64,000 nt of DNA, taken from NCBI GenBank assembly GCA_934418125.1, contig CAKRWT010000010.1:1-64000 (forward strand), in the 5' to 3' direction. This document shows positions 42,643 to 52,339 of this stretch, in pieces. Within the stretch, counting starts at the first letter, position 1, and each line of letters starts with the position of its first letter. The notes beneath the pieces were generated by a model, which was not told the origin of the DNA, did no database searches, and was given only the letters and a program-made list of their open reading frames with translations. A program made the position numbers and the translations under genes. The stretch is from an uncultured Lachnospiraceae bacterium (GTDB taxonomy: Bacteria; Bacillota; Clostridia; Lachnospirales; Lachnospiraceae).

Positions 42643-43890
42643 ATGAAAACAATCGGAATTATTGCAGAATACAACCCTTTCCATAACGGACACGCCTACC
42701 AGATTGCCAAAGCAAAAGCAGAAACCGCTGCCAACTACTGTATTATCGTCATGAGCGGTAACTTTGTGCAACGTGGTGCCCCTGCCCTGATGGATAAATA
42801 TATCAGAGCCGAAGCTGCTTTGTTAAATGGTGCCGATTTGGTACTGGAATTACCGGTTTATTATTCCCTTGCCAGCGCAGAGTATTTTTCCTCCGGAGCT
42901 ATTGCCTTGTTGGATAAGCTATCTGTGGTGGACACCCTCTGCTTCGGCAGTGAATGCGGAGATATTAATCTGCTTACTGACTTTGCCAGCCAACTATTAC
43001 AGGAAAATGCTGTTTTTAAAGAAACGCTGCAACGCTGTCTCCGTCACGGTGCCTCTTACCCCACCGCCCGAAATACCGCACTACAGGCATCCGCCCCACA
43101 CCTGACCGGCTATATGGACATATTAAACAGCCCCAATAATATTCTGGGTATTGAATACTGTAAGGCACTGATTCGCCGCAACAGCAAAATAACCCCTTCC
43201 ACCATTACCAGAAATGGGGCTTCCTATCATGATTCCAGTCTGGATGCCAGTTACTGCTCTGCCCTGGCTATCCGGGAATCCCTTCTTGAATCTGGAAATC
43301 CCAGTTTATCCAGGGAACAGGTTCCTGCTTCTGCCTACGAGCTGATGCAGAAATATTATGGCATTACTTATCCGATAACCTCTGATGATGTTTCAGCCTT
43401 GCTGCACTATCAGCTGCTGACTGAACAGCACGAGGGATTTACCTCCCATCCAGATATTGACAAAGAGCTTTCTGACCGGATTCTCAAGAAGCTTCCAGAA
43501 TATACCACATTCAGTGCCTTCTGTGAAATTTTGAAAACAAAGAACCGGACCTACACCCGTATTTCCCGCAGCCTCATGCACATCCTGTTACACATGACTG
43601 CTCAGGAATTAACAGATTACTGTGCAAGTGACTATATCCACTACGCAAGAATATTAGGTTTTAAAAAATCTGCACTGCCTCTCTTAAACGCTATCAAGAA
43701 AAACAGTCAGATTCCTCTGATTTCCAAATTGGCAGATGCTGGCTCCTATGTTTCTGAACTGGGTATGCAGATGCTCGACAAGGACATTTATGCCAGCAAC
43801 ATTTACCAGCTGCTGGTACAGCGCAGTTTCCCTGATACTTATAACCGGAATAAACATAACGAATTCAAAAAGCAGATGTTGAAGGTTTAA
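42643..43890 (+). CDS. tmcAL: tRNA(Met) cytidine acetate ligase TmcAL
   Basis: Forms N4-acetylcytidine at the wobble base of elongator tRNA-Met using acetate and ATP, the YlbM family. The 415-residue protein starts MKTIGIIAEYNPFHNGH, a nucleotidyltransferase HxGH-type site, followed by IVMSGNFVQRGAPALMDKY and SPNNILGIEYCKAL. The ATG at 42643 has AAGGAG six bases upstream; 14 earlier codons are not supported. It lies divergent to pta-ackA, whose product acetate is its substrate, though that link is inference. Confidence 0.93.
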   Translation: MKTIGIIAEYNPFHNGHAYQIAKAKAETAANYCIIVMSGNFVQRGAPALMDKYIRAEAALLNGADLVLELPVYYSLASAEYFSSGAIALLDKLSVVDTLCFGSECGDINLLTDFASQLLQENAVFKETLQRCLRHGASYPTARNTALQASAPHLTGYMDILNSPNNILGIEYCKALIRRNSKITPSTITRNGASYHDSSLDASYCSALAIRESLLESGNPSLSREQVPASAYELMQKYYGITYPITSDDVSALLHYQLLTEQHEGFTSHPDIDKELSDRILKKLPEYTTFSAFCEILKTKNRTYTRISRSLMHILLHMTAQELTDYCASDYIHYARILGFKKSALPLLNAIKKNSQIPLISKLADAGSYVSELGMQMLDKDIYASNIYQLLVQRSFPDTYNRNKHNEFKKQMLKV

Positions 43891-43910
43891 TTCTTCAGCA
43901 TCTGCTTTTC
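43872..43910 (+). terminator. Terminator overlapping the end of tmcAL
   Basis: A 13-bp stem GCAGATGTTGAAG (43872-43884)/CTTCAGCATCTGC (43893-43905) with one G-U pair, loop of 8 and a TTTTC tail. The left arm is coding sequence and the loop carries the stop codon. Confidence 0.9.
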
Positions 43911-43933
43911 TATCCAATGTACAACACCGGCTT

Positions 43934-44680
43934 CTATACCAGATTCAAATTCTCCGTGTTTACACTCTTTGGCGTCCTGTTTTCTGCAATGGCTCTGGCA
44001 ATTTGTTCTTTTACCATCTGTGCAATTTCAATGGTTGTCATTCCCTTATACTCTTCATAGGGAATGGCTTTCAGGAAATGTACCTGGGTCTCCACTTTCT
44101 TTAAAGTCCATTCCTCAAATACCTTATAGGAGTCAATCAATGCCACCGGAACAATCGGTACCCTGGCTTTCATGGCACTCTTAAAGCACCCCGGTTTGAA
44201 TTCTCCCAGGGTATTATGATTATGCGCATAGCCTCCCTCCGGGAAAATGATAAACCTTCTGCCATTCCTCGTATCTTCCGAAAGTTCTCTGATGATGCCG
44301 ATAGACTGCCGCAAATCATCCTTTACCAGACGTTTTCCATGTACCAAATCGATAAACTGTTTGACCAACAGTCCATGGGACTTCTTATCATCAATCACAA
44401 TAGAACATGGGGTATCATGGCTAATCATAATTCCCAAGGCATCATATTTTCCCTGATGATTGGGGAACATTATGTAACCCCCTTCTCTTGGCAGATTCTC
44501 CATGCCATAACTTCTGGTGGTAATATGTCCGGCCTTCATCATACGTCTGATGGCCAGTCTCGCATACTCATAACGTTCCTCTTCTGTGTATTTCTCCGTA
44601 TGCTTCGCTTTATATGCCATCTTGGGAATCATATAAATTCTAGGCAGATTACAGACTATAACCTGTATAAAACGTAACAT
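43934..44680 (-). CDS. plsC: 1-acyl-sn-glycerol-3-phosphate acyltransferase
   Basis: Makes phosphatidate from lysophosphatidate at the membrane. The 248-residue protein has the NHxxxxD motif as NHQGKYD (about 76-82), KRLVKDD, the FPEGG motif (about 145-149) and VPIVPVALI. It follows cls by 35 bases at the end of smsC-smsB-cls-plsC, so phospholipid enzymes and an Fe-S system share one probable transcript. Confidence 0.92.
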   Translation of the reverse strand: MLRFIQVIVCNLPRIYMIPKMAYKAKHTEKYTEEERYEYARLAIRRMMKAGHITTRSYGMENLPREGGYIMFPNHQGKYDALGIMISHDTPCSIVIDDKKSHGLLVKQFIDLVHGKRLVKDDLRQSIGIIRELSEDTRNGRRFIIFPEGGYAHNHNTLGEFKPGCFKSAMKARVPIVPVALIDSYKVFEEWTLKKVETQVHFLKAIPYEEYKGMTTIEIAQMVKEQIARAIAENRTPKSVNTENLNLV

Positions 44681-44715
44681 AAATCTTCTCTCTTTCTCCC
44701 TCCTGCCACCGCCTG

Positions 44716-46254
44716 TTACAGCAATGGTGAAAACAATTTCAGTACCGGTCCGATAATATTGGCTTTCTTAAACTTCTTCTTACACCACTCTAATGTAATC
44801 TCTTCCGATACTACAAAAGTCTCTTCCATATCTTTCTTCAATGCCGCCATGGCCTCTGTCTGATACATATAGATACCACACTCAAAATGATGATAGAAAC
44901 TTCTGTAATCAAAATTGATGGTTCCAACTGTAGCTACTTCATCATCACAGATAACACATTTCGAATGCAGAAATCCCGGTGTAAACTGGTATATCTTAAC
45001 TCCCGCTTCAATTAATGGCTGATAGGATGACTGCGTCAGCCAGTAAACAGTTTTCTTATCCGGAACACCAGGTGTCACAATCCTGACATCCACGCCTCTC
45101 TTGGCTGCTAACTTTAACTCCGTACTCATCTCATAATCAGTAATCAGATAGGGCGTAAAAATATAGACATATTTTCTGGCATTTCCAATAATATTCAGGT
45201 AAACATTCTCACCTACAATCTCATTGTCAAAGGGGGTGTCCACATAAGGCTGTACATAGCCCTTTTCCGGCTGGTGCTCCTTCTTCGGAAATTCATAATA
45301 GTACCTGAAATATTCCTCTTCCGTATACCGGGACATATTCCACATCTGCAAAAAGACTACTGTAAAATTCCAAACTGCCTCTCCCTCAATCCGGATACCT
45401 GCATCTTTCCAGTAATCCCCATGAGGGTGAATATAATTGATATACTCATCCGCAATATTGACACCACCGGTATAACCGACCTTGCCATCAATAACTACAA
45501 TCTTTCTATGGTCTCTGTTGTTGAGAATCAAAGACATAAATGGTATCAGCCGGTTAAAAGCTACACATTTGATTCCTTTTTTCTCAATATATTCATTGTA
45601 TTTTTTAGGAAGCACGAACACACTGCCAACATCGTCATACATAAGGCGGACTTCGACGCCTTCCTTTACCTTCTGCTCTAAAATTTCCAAAACGGCATTC
45701 CACATCCTGCCTTCTGCCAGGATAAAATATTCCATGAAGATAAAATGCTGTGCCTGCTCCAAATCCTCCAACAACTTCTCCCAGTAGGAAGTGCCATCTG
45801 CAAAATAAAGGGTACCTGTATTCTGCCATACCGGCATATCCGCATATTTCAGCAGATACCGGCTTTGGTTTGCCACATAAAGATTTTCTTTTTCCAACTG
45901 CTGCCAGGTATCCTTATCCTGTTTCAGACTGTTCTTTACTGCCTTATCAGTACGATACATGCTGTCACGCAATTTCTTAGGTATCAGTACATGTCCGAAA
46001 GCCAGGTATAGCACACCGCCCAACAGCGGAAACATCAAAATTGGAACAATCCACGCCAGCTTTACTGCCGGATTGTTCGGTTTCCATATAATATAAATCA
46101 CAGCAATCAGGGTAATTGCCCTTAACAGGAATGCAATTCCCACATAATAGTTACCCCATTTGGTAATTTCTAACAGGAAAAATCCCACCTGCAGCAGAAC
46201 AATCAAACCTGTGATTACCACTCTGTTTAGTGCATAATGTAATATTTTTCTCAT
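44716..46254 (-). CDS. cls: Cardiolipin synthase
   Basis: Condenses phosphatidylglycerol to cardiolipin. The 512-residue protein has two or three N-terminal membrane helices (about 10-75) and two phospholipase D motifs: HRKIVVIDGKVGYTGG (about 246-261) and HSKCVICDDEVATVGTINFD (about 424-443). The ATG overlaps the smsB stop by four bases (ATGA), indicating coupling. Confidence 0.95.
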   Translation of the reverse strand: MRKILHYALNRVVITGLIVLLQVGFFLLEITKWGNYYVGIAFLLRAITLIAVIYIIWKPNNPAVKLAWIVPILMFPLLGGVLYLAFGHVLIPKKLRDSMYRTDKAVKNSLKQDKDTWQQLEKENLYVANQSRYLLKYADMPVWQNTGTLYFADGTSYWEKLLEDLEQAQHFIFMEYFILAEGRMWNAVLEILEQKVKEGVEVRLMYDDVGSVFVLPKKYNEYIEKKGIKCVAFNRLIPFMSLILNNRDHRKIVVIDGKVGYTGGVNIADEYINYIHPHGDYWKDAGIRIEGEAVWNFTVVFLQMWNMSRYTEEEYFRYYYEFPKKEHQPEKGYVQPYVDTPFDNEIVGENVYLNIIGNARKYVYIFTPYLITDYEMSTELKLAAKRGVDVRIVTPGVPDKKTVYWLTQSSYQPLIEAGVKIYQFTPGFLHSKCVICDDEVATVGTINFDYRSFYHHFECGIYMYQTEAMAALKKDMEETFVVSEEITLEWCKKKFKKANIIGPVLKLFSPLL

Positions 46255-47168
46255 CTTAAAAATCCATTTACAATTTGTTCTTCCGCTTCTTTTTCCGTCA
46301 GCCCCAGTGTCATCAGCTTAATAAGCTGTTCGCCTGCAATCTTACCAATAGCTGCCTCATGAATCAGGTTGGCATCAATATTATTGGCAGTCAGCTCCGG
46401 TATGGCACTGACACTTGCTGCATCCATAATAATACCATCACATTCACTATGCCCCTGACATTTGCTGTTACCAATAATCCGGCTCTTAAATAACTGGCTG
46501 GAATGTTCCTTTGCCACAGAACGGGACACCAGATTTACACTGGAATCCTCTCCGTTCATCTCCACCACAAAATCCGTTTCTGCATGTTGCTTTCCATGAG
46601 TCATAATTTTCTCATGGATAACCAGAGATGCCTTCTTTTCAAGCTGTGCTCTTGTTACACGGTTTGTGGAGTCAATCCCTTTAATCTGGACCGTCTCCAT
46701 TTCCAGGGATGCCCCTTCTGCCAGATATACCTCTGTCGTAGGGTTCATAATACGCTCCCCATTGCCATCTCCTTCCCCATAATGCTTCTCAATGTATTTT
46801 ACTTTGGCATTCTTCTCTACAAAGAAACGATGAATACCAGAGTGCTCCGATGCAGCATCTCCACCATTATGAATACCACAGCCGGCAACAATCGTCACAT
46901 CACAGTCCTCGCCCACAAAGAAATCATTGTAAACGCACTCCTTCAACCCACTTTGGCTGAGTACTACCGGAATATGCACACTTTCTGCCCTGGTTCCCGG
47001 CTTGATACGAATATCAATGCCTGATTTATCTTCTTTACTGACAATATCAATATTGGCTGTCGTATTTCTTCCTGCCATCATACCATTGGCGCGAATATTA
47101 TAGGCACCTGCTGGAATTTCATGCAGCCCTGCTACTTGTGCCAGTAATTCTTTCTGTATTGCGTCCAT
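46251..47168 (-). CDS. SufB/D-like scaffold of a minimal SUF (SmsB-type) system
   Basis: A 305-residue SufBD beta-helix protein: RIKPGTRAESVHIPVVLSQ, a glycine/His-rich core, LFKSRIIGNSKCQGHSECDG and the C-terminal IHEAAIGKIAGEQLIKLMTLGLTEKEAEEQIVNGFL block that matches SufB/SufD. It is much shorter than SufB (about 470). There is only one SufBD protein and one SufC beside it, with no SufS, SufU or SufD, the arrangement described for SUF-like minimal (SMS) Fe-S assembly systems of anaerobes. Starts 35 bases after the ATPase gene. Confidence 0.82.
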   Translation of the reverse strand: MDAIQKELLAQVAGLHEIPAGAYNIRANGMMAGRNTTANIDIVSKEDKSGIDIRIKPGTRAESVHIPVVLSQSGLKECVYNDFFVGEDCDVTIVAGCGIHNGGDAASEHSGIHRFFVEKNAKVKYIEKHYGEGDGNGERIMNPTTEVYLAEGASLEMETVQIKGIDSTNRVTRAQLEKKASLVIHEKIMTHGKQHAETDFVVEMNGEDSSVNLVSRSVAKEHSSQLFKSRIIGNSKCQGHSECDGIIMDAASVSAIPELTANNIDANLIHEAAIGKIAGEQLIKLMTLGLTEKEAEEQIVNGFLR

Positions 47169-47203
47169 TTACCTTCTTACCACCTTTCCCCTTTCCATCC
47201 TGT

Positions 47204-47923
47204 CTACTGTGCTTTTAGCAAATTACACTGACCGGAAGTTCCAACAAGCTCAGGCATAATCTCTTCTTTGGTTCCAATTCTCTTAATCTGGCCATCTGCC
47301 AGCAGAATAATCTTATCTGCGATATTCAAAATCCGCTCCTGATGGGAAATAATCAGAATAGAACCATTAATTTCTTCGTACATCTTCTCAAAGACACGAA
47401 TCAGATTCTGAAAACTCCACAGGTCAATCCCTGCCTCCGGTTCATCGAAAATGGATACCTTCGCTTTTCTCGCCATAATCATGGCTATCTCAATTCGCTT
47501 CAGTTCACCACCAGACAGGCTGGCATTCACTTCACGATTTACATAATCTCTGGCACACAGCCCCACCTCTGAAAGCATCTCACAGATTTCAGAAAGGGTT
47601 GCATCCTTGCCTGCTGCTATGGATAACAAGTCTTTTACAGTAATTCCCTTAAATCGTACCGGTTGCTGAAAAGCAAAGCTGATACCCAGATTCGCCCGTT
47701 CCGTAATAGACATATTGGTAATGTCTTTTCCGTCTAAGAGTATCTGTCCTGATGTTGGAGTAACAATGCCGGCAATTATCTTAGCCAACGTGGATTTTCC
47801 ACTTCCGTTCGGTCCCGTAATTGCCACAAAGCGTTCCTCTATACTAACGCTTACATTTCTTAATATCTCTACCTGTTTTTCTTCATTCTGCGCAGAGAAA
47901 CATATATTTTTCAGTTCCAGCAT
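47204..47923 (-). CDS. SufC-like ATPase of a minimal SUF (SmsC-type) system
   Basis: A 239-residue cytosolic ABC ATPase with Walker A GPNGSGKSTLAK (38-49), Q-loop, signature LSGGELKR, Walker B ARKAKVSIFDEPEAGID with the SufC-typical Asp-Glu-Pro-Glu-Ala-Gly-Ile-Asp, and switch His in ISHQERIL. No membrane subunit is nearby, which fits SufC rather than a transporter. With the SufBD protein downstream it should power Fe-S cluster assembly. Confidence 0.85.
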   Translation of the reverse strand: MLELKNICFSAQNEEKQVEILRNVSVSIEERFVAITGPNGSGKSTLAKIIAGIVTPTSGQILLDGKDITNMSITERANLGISFAFQQPVRFKGITVKDLLSIAAGKDATLSEICEMLSEVGLCARDYVNREVNASLSGGELKRIEIAMIMARKAKVSIFDEPEAGIDLWSFQNLIRVFEKMYEEINGSILIISHQERILNIADKIILLADGQIKRIGTKEEIMPELVGTSGQCNLLKAQ

Positions 47924-47995
47924 ATTCTGTAGTTATCCTTTCGTGCTACTGATTTGACCTGTTTTAACAACATTCTTTTCATCTCATAATAGACC

Positions 47996-48024
47996 ATCAT
48001 ACCACAATCTGCAATGGTTCGCAA
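47996..48024 (-). promoter_or_regulatory. Promoter of the smsC-smsB-cls-plsC unit
   Basis: Minus strand TTGCGA (48019-48024), 17-base spacer, TATGAT (47996-48001), 73 bases before the ATPase start. The 174-base gap to sbcC holds no gene. Confidence 0.6.
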
Positions 48025-48097
48025 ATTTCTGCACAGACGTGGCTTGATAAATATTCTTAAAAGGCTCTGACCATCCGGAAAGCTTATTATACCTTCA

Positions 48098-50854
48098 TCA
48101 GGAAAGCATGACCTGCACATGACTGCCACCACTTTTTTCCTTTTTCACTATCAGTTTGTGCTCTATCCGTTCCTGCAATTCACTGACATGGGAGATAATT
48201 CCCACCAGCCGGTTACCCTCTGTCAGTGCCTTCAGGGCATCTATTGCTTGTCCCAGCGCGGTTTCATCCAAAGAGCCAAATCCTTCATCTACAAACATGG
48301 TATCTAATACAATGCCACCAGAAGCTGACTGCACCTCATCAGACAGACCTAATGCCAACGATAACGATGCCAGAAATGCTTCTCCACCAGATAAAGTCTT
48401 AACGCTTCTGGTGGTGCCGTTATAATGGTCGGTCACATCCAGTTCCAGACCACTCTGGCTTCGCATATTTTCTGCCTGTATGGAACGTTTCAATTCATAC
48501 TGTCCGGCAGACATTACCATAAACCGGGTATTGGCCCTTCTGATAATCCGGTCAAAATACTGTATCTGTACATAAGTTTCCAGCATTATTTTATCTTTGC
48601 CGGCAAGATTTCCATTTATGGTATTGGACAACTCACGTATCATGCCATAACGCTTCTCCACTTCCTGCATTTCTTTCTGTCTGCCGTTCATTCCCTGCTC
48701 TATGCGTTGATTGGTCTCAACCTTAAGGAACAATTCCTTCTGCCTTTCTGTCAGTTGGTCACGCTCTTTTTGTAACACCTGCTGCCGAGCCAACAGGTGC
48801 TCCAGGCTCTCACTCTCTACATTTTCTTCTGCCAGCTGTCTGTGCAGCATCTCACAACTTTGTAAATTACTCTGGTAAGCCATTTCTTTTTCTGCGTACT
48901 CATCCCTTGTCTGTTGTAATCTTCTCTGCAACAGAGTAAGCTTTTCCCGTTCTTTTTGAAGCTGTTCCATTGCCTTATCCTTATGGTCAAAGGCCACTTC
49001 TTTCCGTCGTTGCTTCCATTGTGTTTCTTTCGTCTGACAGGCTGTTTTTGCCTGCATAAAAAGCAGTTCTCCTTCCTGTTTCTTTCTGGTAATCTGTTCT
49101 ATCCTTTCTTCCAACAGGGGCTGCTGTTGCAAACATTTTTGCCTCTCCAGCATCTGTTTTTGTAATTGTTCCTGCATAATAGAAAACTGTCGGTACTGCT
49201 GCTGTTTAAATCCCAGGGTTTCCCGGATAATCTCTTCGGTTGCTCCGGATACCTGTTTGGTCAGTAAACCATCTTTTACCGCCTCTTCTATCTGATGTTC
49301 CAGTAACTTTTCCATATTTTCCAGTGCGCCTTTGGTTTCCCCAGCTTCCCGGCTTTCCTTCTCTAATACCTGGTTACTCTGTTCCCATGCCTGTTTTGCT
49401 TTTTCTACCTGTGCCTTATCCGGTGCCTGCTCCAGCTTTCCGGCCGGCAGTGGATGGCTTAGGGAACCGCAGACCGGACAGGGTTTTCCTTCTTCCAGCG
49501 TTTCTGCCAGTATTCCCGCCTGCTCATCCAGATAGCGTTGCTGCAGACTCTCATATTCTGCTTTACACTGTTGATACCTTTCTGCCGCCTGCCGGTAAAC
49601 AGTCTGCTTCCCAGTCAGTTCCTCTCGTCTGTAGGCTACCTTATCCATCGCCTGCAGCAGGGCTTCCAAAGTCTTTATCTGTTCCTGATATTCCTTTTCC
49701 TCCTGTCGGCTTTGTACCATACGAAGCTCCACCGATTCCAGCCCCTTTAATGTCTCCATTACCTTCTCTCGCGTGGCACATAGCTGATCCAGCTCCTGTT
49801 GATAATTCTCTTGTCTGACCTGCTCCTGTTCCATCGTTTCCTGTAACTGCTTTATCTGTTGCTGTAGCTGTTCCAGCACATCATAGATTGTAAGCTGTTC
49901 CTCCCAGGTAATCAGTTGTCTTTGCAGACTCTGCATTTCTTCTTTATCCTTTTCCTGCTCCTGAAAGATAAGCTGCAACTGCTCCAATTCCTGCTGTAGC
50001 AGGATGCCCTTTTGTTCCAGTTGTTCCAATTCTTCTTTTAATTTCTGCCGGGTCTGTATCCTGCCAAGCTGTCTGTGTATATCTGCAATTTCCACATCCA
50101 TCTGTATCCGTTTTTCTTCTGTCTGTTGTATCTTTGCCTGCTGCCGCTTTAAGGTTTCTGCCAGTTGTGTTAACACCTCATCCATTGTTGCCGGCTGTGT
50201 TTCCTCTTCCCATATAATACCATCCTGATACTGCCGTATACTCTGCTCGTATTGTTCACACTGTAACCGCAGCTTCCCACATTCCGCTTTCAGCTTTTCC
50301 TGTAGAGACTGATAATTACCAGTATGGAATATCTCCCGGAATATCTTGCTTCTTTCCTCCGTTTTGGCATAGAGCAGCCGTAAAAAGTCCCCTTGGGCTA
50401 TCATAGCAATCTGGGTAAACTGGTTTTTATCGATACCAAGTAAACCTACGATTGCTTTTGTCACTTCCTTACTTTTCGTCACAATATGTCCATCCGGAAA
50501 AGTCAGGGTCGCCTCTGCCCGTCTTATCGTCATTCCCTCTCCCCGTTTTGCCGGTCTTAGATACTCCGGGCTTCTGGTTACTTCATAAACAGCCTCCCGA
50601 TAGGCAAACCGCAGAGTTACATAAGTTGCCGTCTCTGGTTCGGCATACTTAGATCGGAACATACTGCTGTCCCGGTTGCCTCCGCTGGCTTCTCCATACA
50701 AGGCAAACACGATGGCATCAAACAGATATGTCTTGCCAGCCCCGGTATCTCCCGTAATCAGATATAAGCCCTGTTTTCCCAACTGCTCCAGGTCTATTTT
50801 TTCTTCACCCGCATAGGGACCAAATGCCGAAAGGACCAGTCTTAAAGGTCTCAT
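48098..50854 (-). CDS. sbcC: Nuclease SbcCD subunit C
   Basis: Rad50-like ATPase that with SbcD opens hairpins and processes DNA ends. The 918-residue protein has Walker A GDTGAGKTYLFDAI (about 34-47), long coiled coils rich in Gln and Glu, the zinc-hook CPVC near residue 455, the signature LSGGEAFLASLSLALGL and Walker B MFVDEGFGSLD. The ATG overlaps the sbcD stop by four bases (ATGA). Confidence 0.96.
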   Translation of the reverse strand: MRPLRLVLSAFGPYAGEEKIDLEQLGKQGLYLITGDTGAGKTYLFDAIVFALYGEASGGNRDSSMFRSKYAEPETATYVTLRFAYREAVYEVTRSPEYLRPAKRGEGMTIRRAEATLTFPDGHIVTKSKEVTKAIVGLLGIDKNQFTQIAMIAQGDFLRLLYAKTEERSKIFREIFHTGNYQSLQEKLKAECGKLRLQCEQYEQSIRQYQDGIIWEEETQPATMDEVLTQLAETLKRQQAKIQQTEEKRIQMDVEIADIHRQLGRIQTRQKLKEELEQLEQKGILLQQELEQLQLIFQEQEKDKEEMQSLQRQLITWEEQLTIYDVLEQLQQQIKQLQETMEQEQVRQENYQQELDQLCATREKVMETLKGLESVELRMVQSRQEEKEYQEQIKTLEALLQAMDKVAYRREELTGKQTVYRQAAERYQQCKAEYESLQQRYLDEQAGILAETLEEGKPCPVCGSLSHPLPAGKLEQAPDKAQVEKAKQAWEQSNQVLEKESREAGETKGALENMEKLLEHQIEEAVKDGLLTKQVSGATEEIIRETLGFKQQQYRQFSIMQEQLQKQMLERQKCLQQQPLLEERIEQITRKKQEGELLFMQAKTACQTKETQWKQRRKEVAFDHKDKAMEQLQKEREKLTLLQRRLQQTRDEYAEKEMAYQSNLQSCEMLHRQLAEENVESESLEHLLARQQVLQKERDQLTERQKELFLKVETNQRIEQGMNGRQKEMQEVEKRYGMIRELSNTINGNLAGKDKIMLETYVQIQYFDRIIRRANTRFMVMSAGQYELKRSIQAENMRSQSGLELDVTDHYNGTTRSVKTLSGGEAFLASLSLALGLSDEVQSASGGIVLDTMFVDEGFGSLDETALGQAIDALKALTEGNRLVGIISHVSELQERIEHKLIVKKEKSGGSHVQVMLS

Positions 50855-51993
50855 GCTTTCTCCTCCCAGATGGTTTCCATCATCTTTTTCATATAGTTCC
50901 TCTGTTCCAGGCTCATGGCTTTATTATTCTGAATCTGATATAATTCTTCCATAAAATCTATTGGCATTTTTTTCTCCACTGGTTCTGTTTCTCCTATGGT
51001 CTGTCGTTTCCGTGTTCTGGTATTATCGTACTCCAGCCGCATCAGATTTGGATAAATAACCCGTAGCTTGCCTACCGCATCATAGATATCTTCCTCATCG
51101 CTCAGAATAATGCGCAGATAATCCTCAGTATCGGTGTTCTCATAGTTTTCCCGCTTTACCAGCTCTTCATAGTTTCCCCGAAGCTGGCGCATATCATGAA
51201 GGGGATGTACCGGTCTTTGCCGTACCTCTACCTGTCCCTTTTCCCGCAATTCCACTATGGTAATAGACTTCTTATGATGGATTTCCGAAAAAGAATACTT
51301 TAACAGTGTACCCGCATAACGGATGGTTTTCCTGGATACCTGCTGTGGCCCATGAAGATGTCCCAATGCCACATAATCAAATACCTGATAGGAGGTGGCA
51401 GCAATCTGGTCCAGTCCGCCAATAGAACGTTCTTCAGAATCACAGGTCTGCGCCCCTGCCACGAACTGATGTGCCACCAACACATTGCGCTCCTCAGGAT
51501 TGATTTCTTCCTTCGCCATAACAAAATCTATGGCATCCTGATAAGTCGATATCCCTTCTGCTTCTTCCTTCCATACTGCCCGCACCTGTGCCGGTTTCAG
51601 GAAAGGTAATAAATAAAGATTTACCCTGCCGTAAGCATCCTGCATGGTGACCTTCTCCATCTTTCCCTGATACTGGGTTGCCATATAAATCTGACTCTTC
51701 GTAAGCAGCTTTGCTCCAAAGGATACCCTTTCTGCCGAATCATGATTCCCACTGATAAGATAAACCGGTACTTTCTGATTAGACAACTCCGTCAAAAAGG
51801 TATCCAGCAGTTGTACTGCCTCCACAGAGGGCACCATCCTATCATAAATATCGCCCGCAACCAGAATTCCATCCGGCTGCTCTTCCGCCACACATTCCAG
51901 CACCTGTTTCAGTATATATCTTTGGTCCTCTATCATGGAAATTTCATTGACTCTTTTCCCTATATGTAAATCTGCAAGATGTATCAGTTTCAT
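50851..51993 (-). CDS. sbcD: Nuclease SbcCD subunit D
   Basis: Mre11-like nuclease. The 380-residue protein has the metallophosphatase motifs HLADLHIGK (5-13), VAGDIYDR, SGNHDS and VALGHLHGPQ. The ATG at 51993 follows AGAAGGA by 9 bases; 22 earlier in-frame codons run through the terminator region and are not supported. Confidence 0.95.
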   Translation of the reverse strand: MKLIHLADLHIGKRVNEISMIEDQRYILKQVLECVAEEQPDGILVAGDIYDRMVPSVEAVQLLDTFLTELSNQKVPVYLISGNHDSAERVSFGAKLLTKSQIYMATQYQGKMEKVTMQDAYGRVNLYLLPFLKPAQVRAVWKEEAEGISTYQDAIDFVMAKEEINPEERNVLVAHQFVAGAQTCDSEERSIGGLDQIAATSYQVFDYVALGHLHGPQQVSRKTIRYAGTLLKYSFSEIHHKKSITIVELREKGQVEVRQRPVHPLHDMRQLRGNYEELVKRENYENTDTEDYLRIILSDEEDIYDAVGKLRVIYPNLMRLEYDNTRTRKRQTIGETEPVEKKMPIDFMEELYQIQNNKAMSLEQRNYMKKMMETIWEEKA

Positions 51994-52023
51994 AAATCCA
52001 TTTCCTTCTATAAAATAAATATA

Positions 52024-52068
52024 AATAAGAAAACTGCTGGGACATAGCTCATACCCCAACAGCCTTTC
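52024..52068 (-). terminator. Terminator after the HPr-like gene
   Basis: Minus strand CTGTTGGGG pairs with the TCCCAGCAG block around a loop of 11 bases, followed by TTTTCTTATTT. It lies between the HPr-like gene and sbcD. Confidence 0.7.
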
Positions 52069-52079
52069 TTCATTTTCCC

Positions 52080-52319
52080 TTATTTTTCCACGATAAATGG
52101 TGCAATCGCTTTCTCTACCTCTGTCAGTTTTTCGTTGGTTTCCAGAATCCGGAATTCTACTGTTTTGGATAAATCCATGGAAAAAATACCCATAATCGAT
52201 TTTGCATCAATAACATATCTGCCAGATGCCAAATCAAAATATCCCTCCAGTCCTTCAATCGCTTTTACAAATCCTTTTACTTTGTCTATGGAATTTAAAT
52301 CCAGTAAATAATTTTTCAT
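52080..52319 (-). CDS. HPr-like protein without the catalytic histidine
   Basis: A 79-residue HPr fold. The Ser46-type regulatory site is clear as KSIMGIFSMDLSK (Ser41 here), but the N-terminal segment where HPr has His15 reads LNSIDKVKGFVK, with no His. It therefore cannot relay phosphate to PTS permeases in the normal way and is Crh-like in its residues, though not necessarily orthologous. It lies 20 bases after the GGDEF gene with a terminator after it, so it closes that operon. A role in carbon-catabolite signalling through Ser phosphorylation is inference. Confidence 0.75.
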   Translation of the reverse strand: MKNYLLDLNSIDKVKGFVKAIEGLEGYFDLASGRYVIDAKSIMGIFSMDLSKTVEFRILETNEKLTEVEKAIAPFIVEK

Positions 52320-52339
52320 GTTTCTCGTACCTTTCTTCC

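Noticed and set aside
46503-47024. Plus-strand frame of 173 codons within the SufBD-like gene
   Set aside because: Shadow frame; the minus-strand gene has clear family motifs and operon overlaps.
47911-48132. Possible 73-codon peptide between sbcC and the SufC-like gene
   Set aside because: It overlaps both neighbours and runs through a good promoter; no ribosome site.
49240-49818. Proline-rich plus-strand frame in sbcC
   Set aside because: The composition is the reverse complement of Gln/Glu-rich coiled coil codons, a common artefact.
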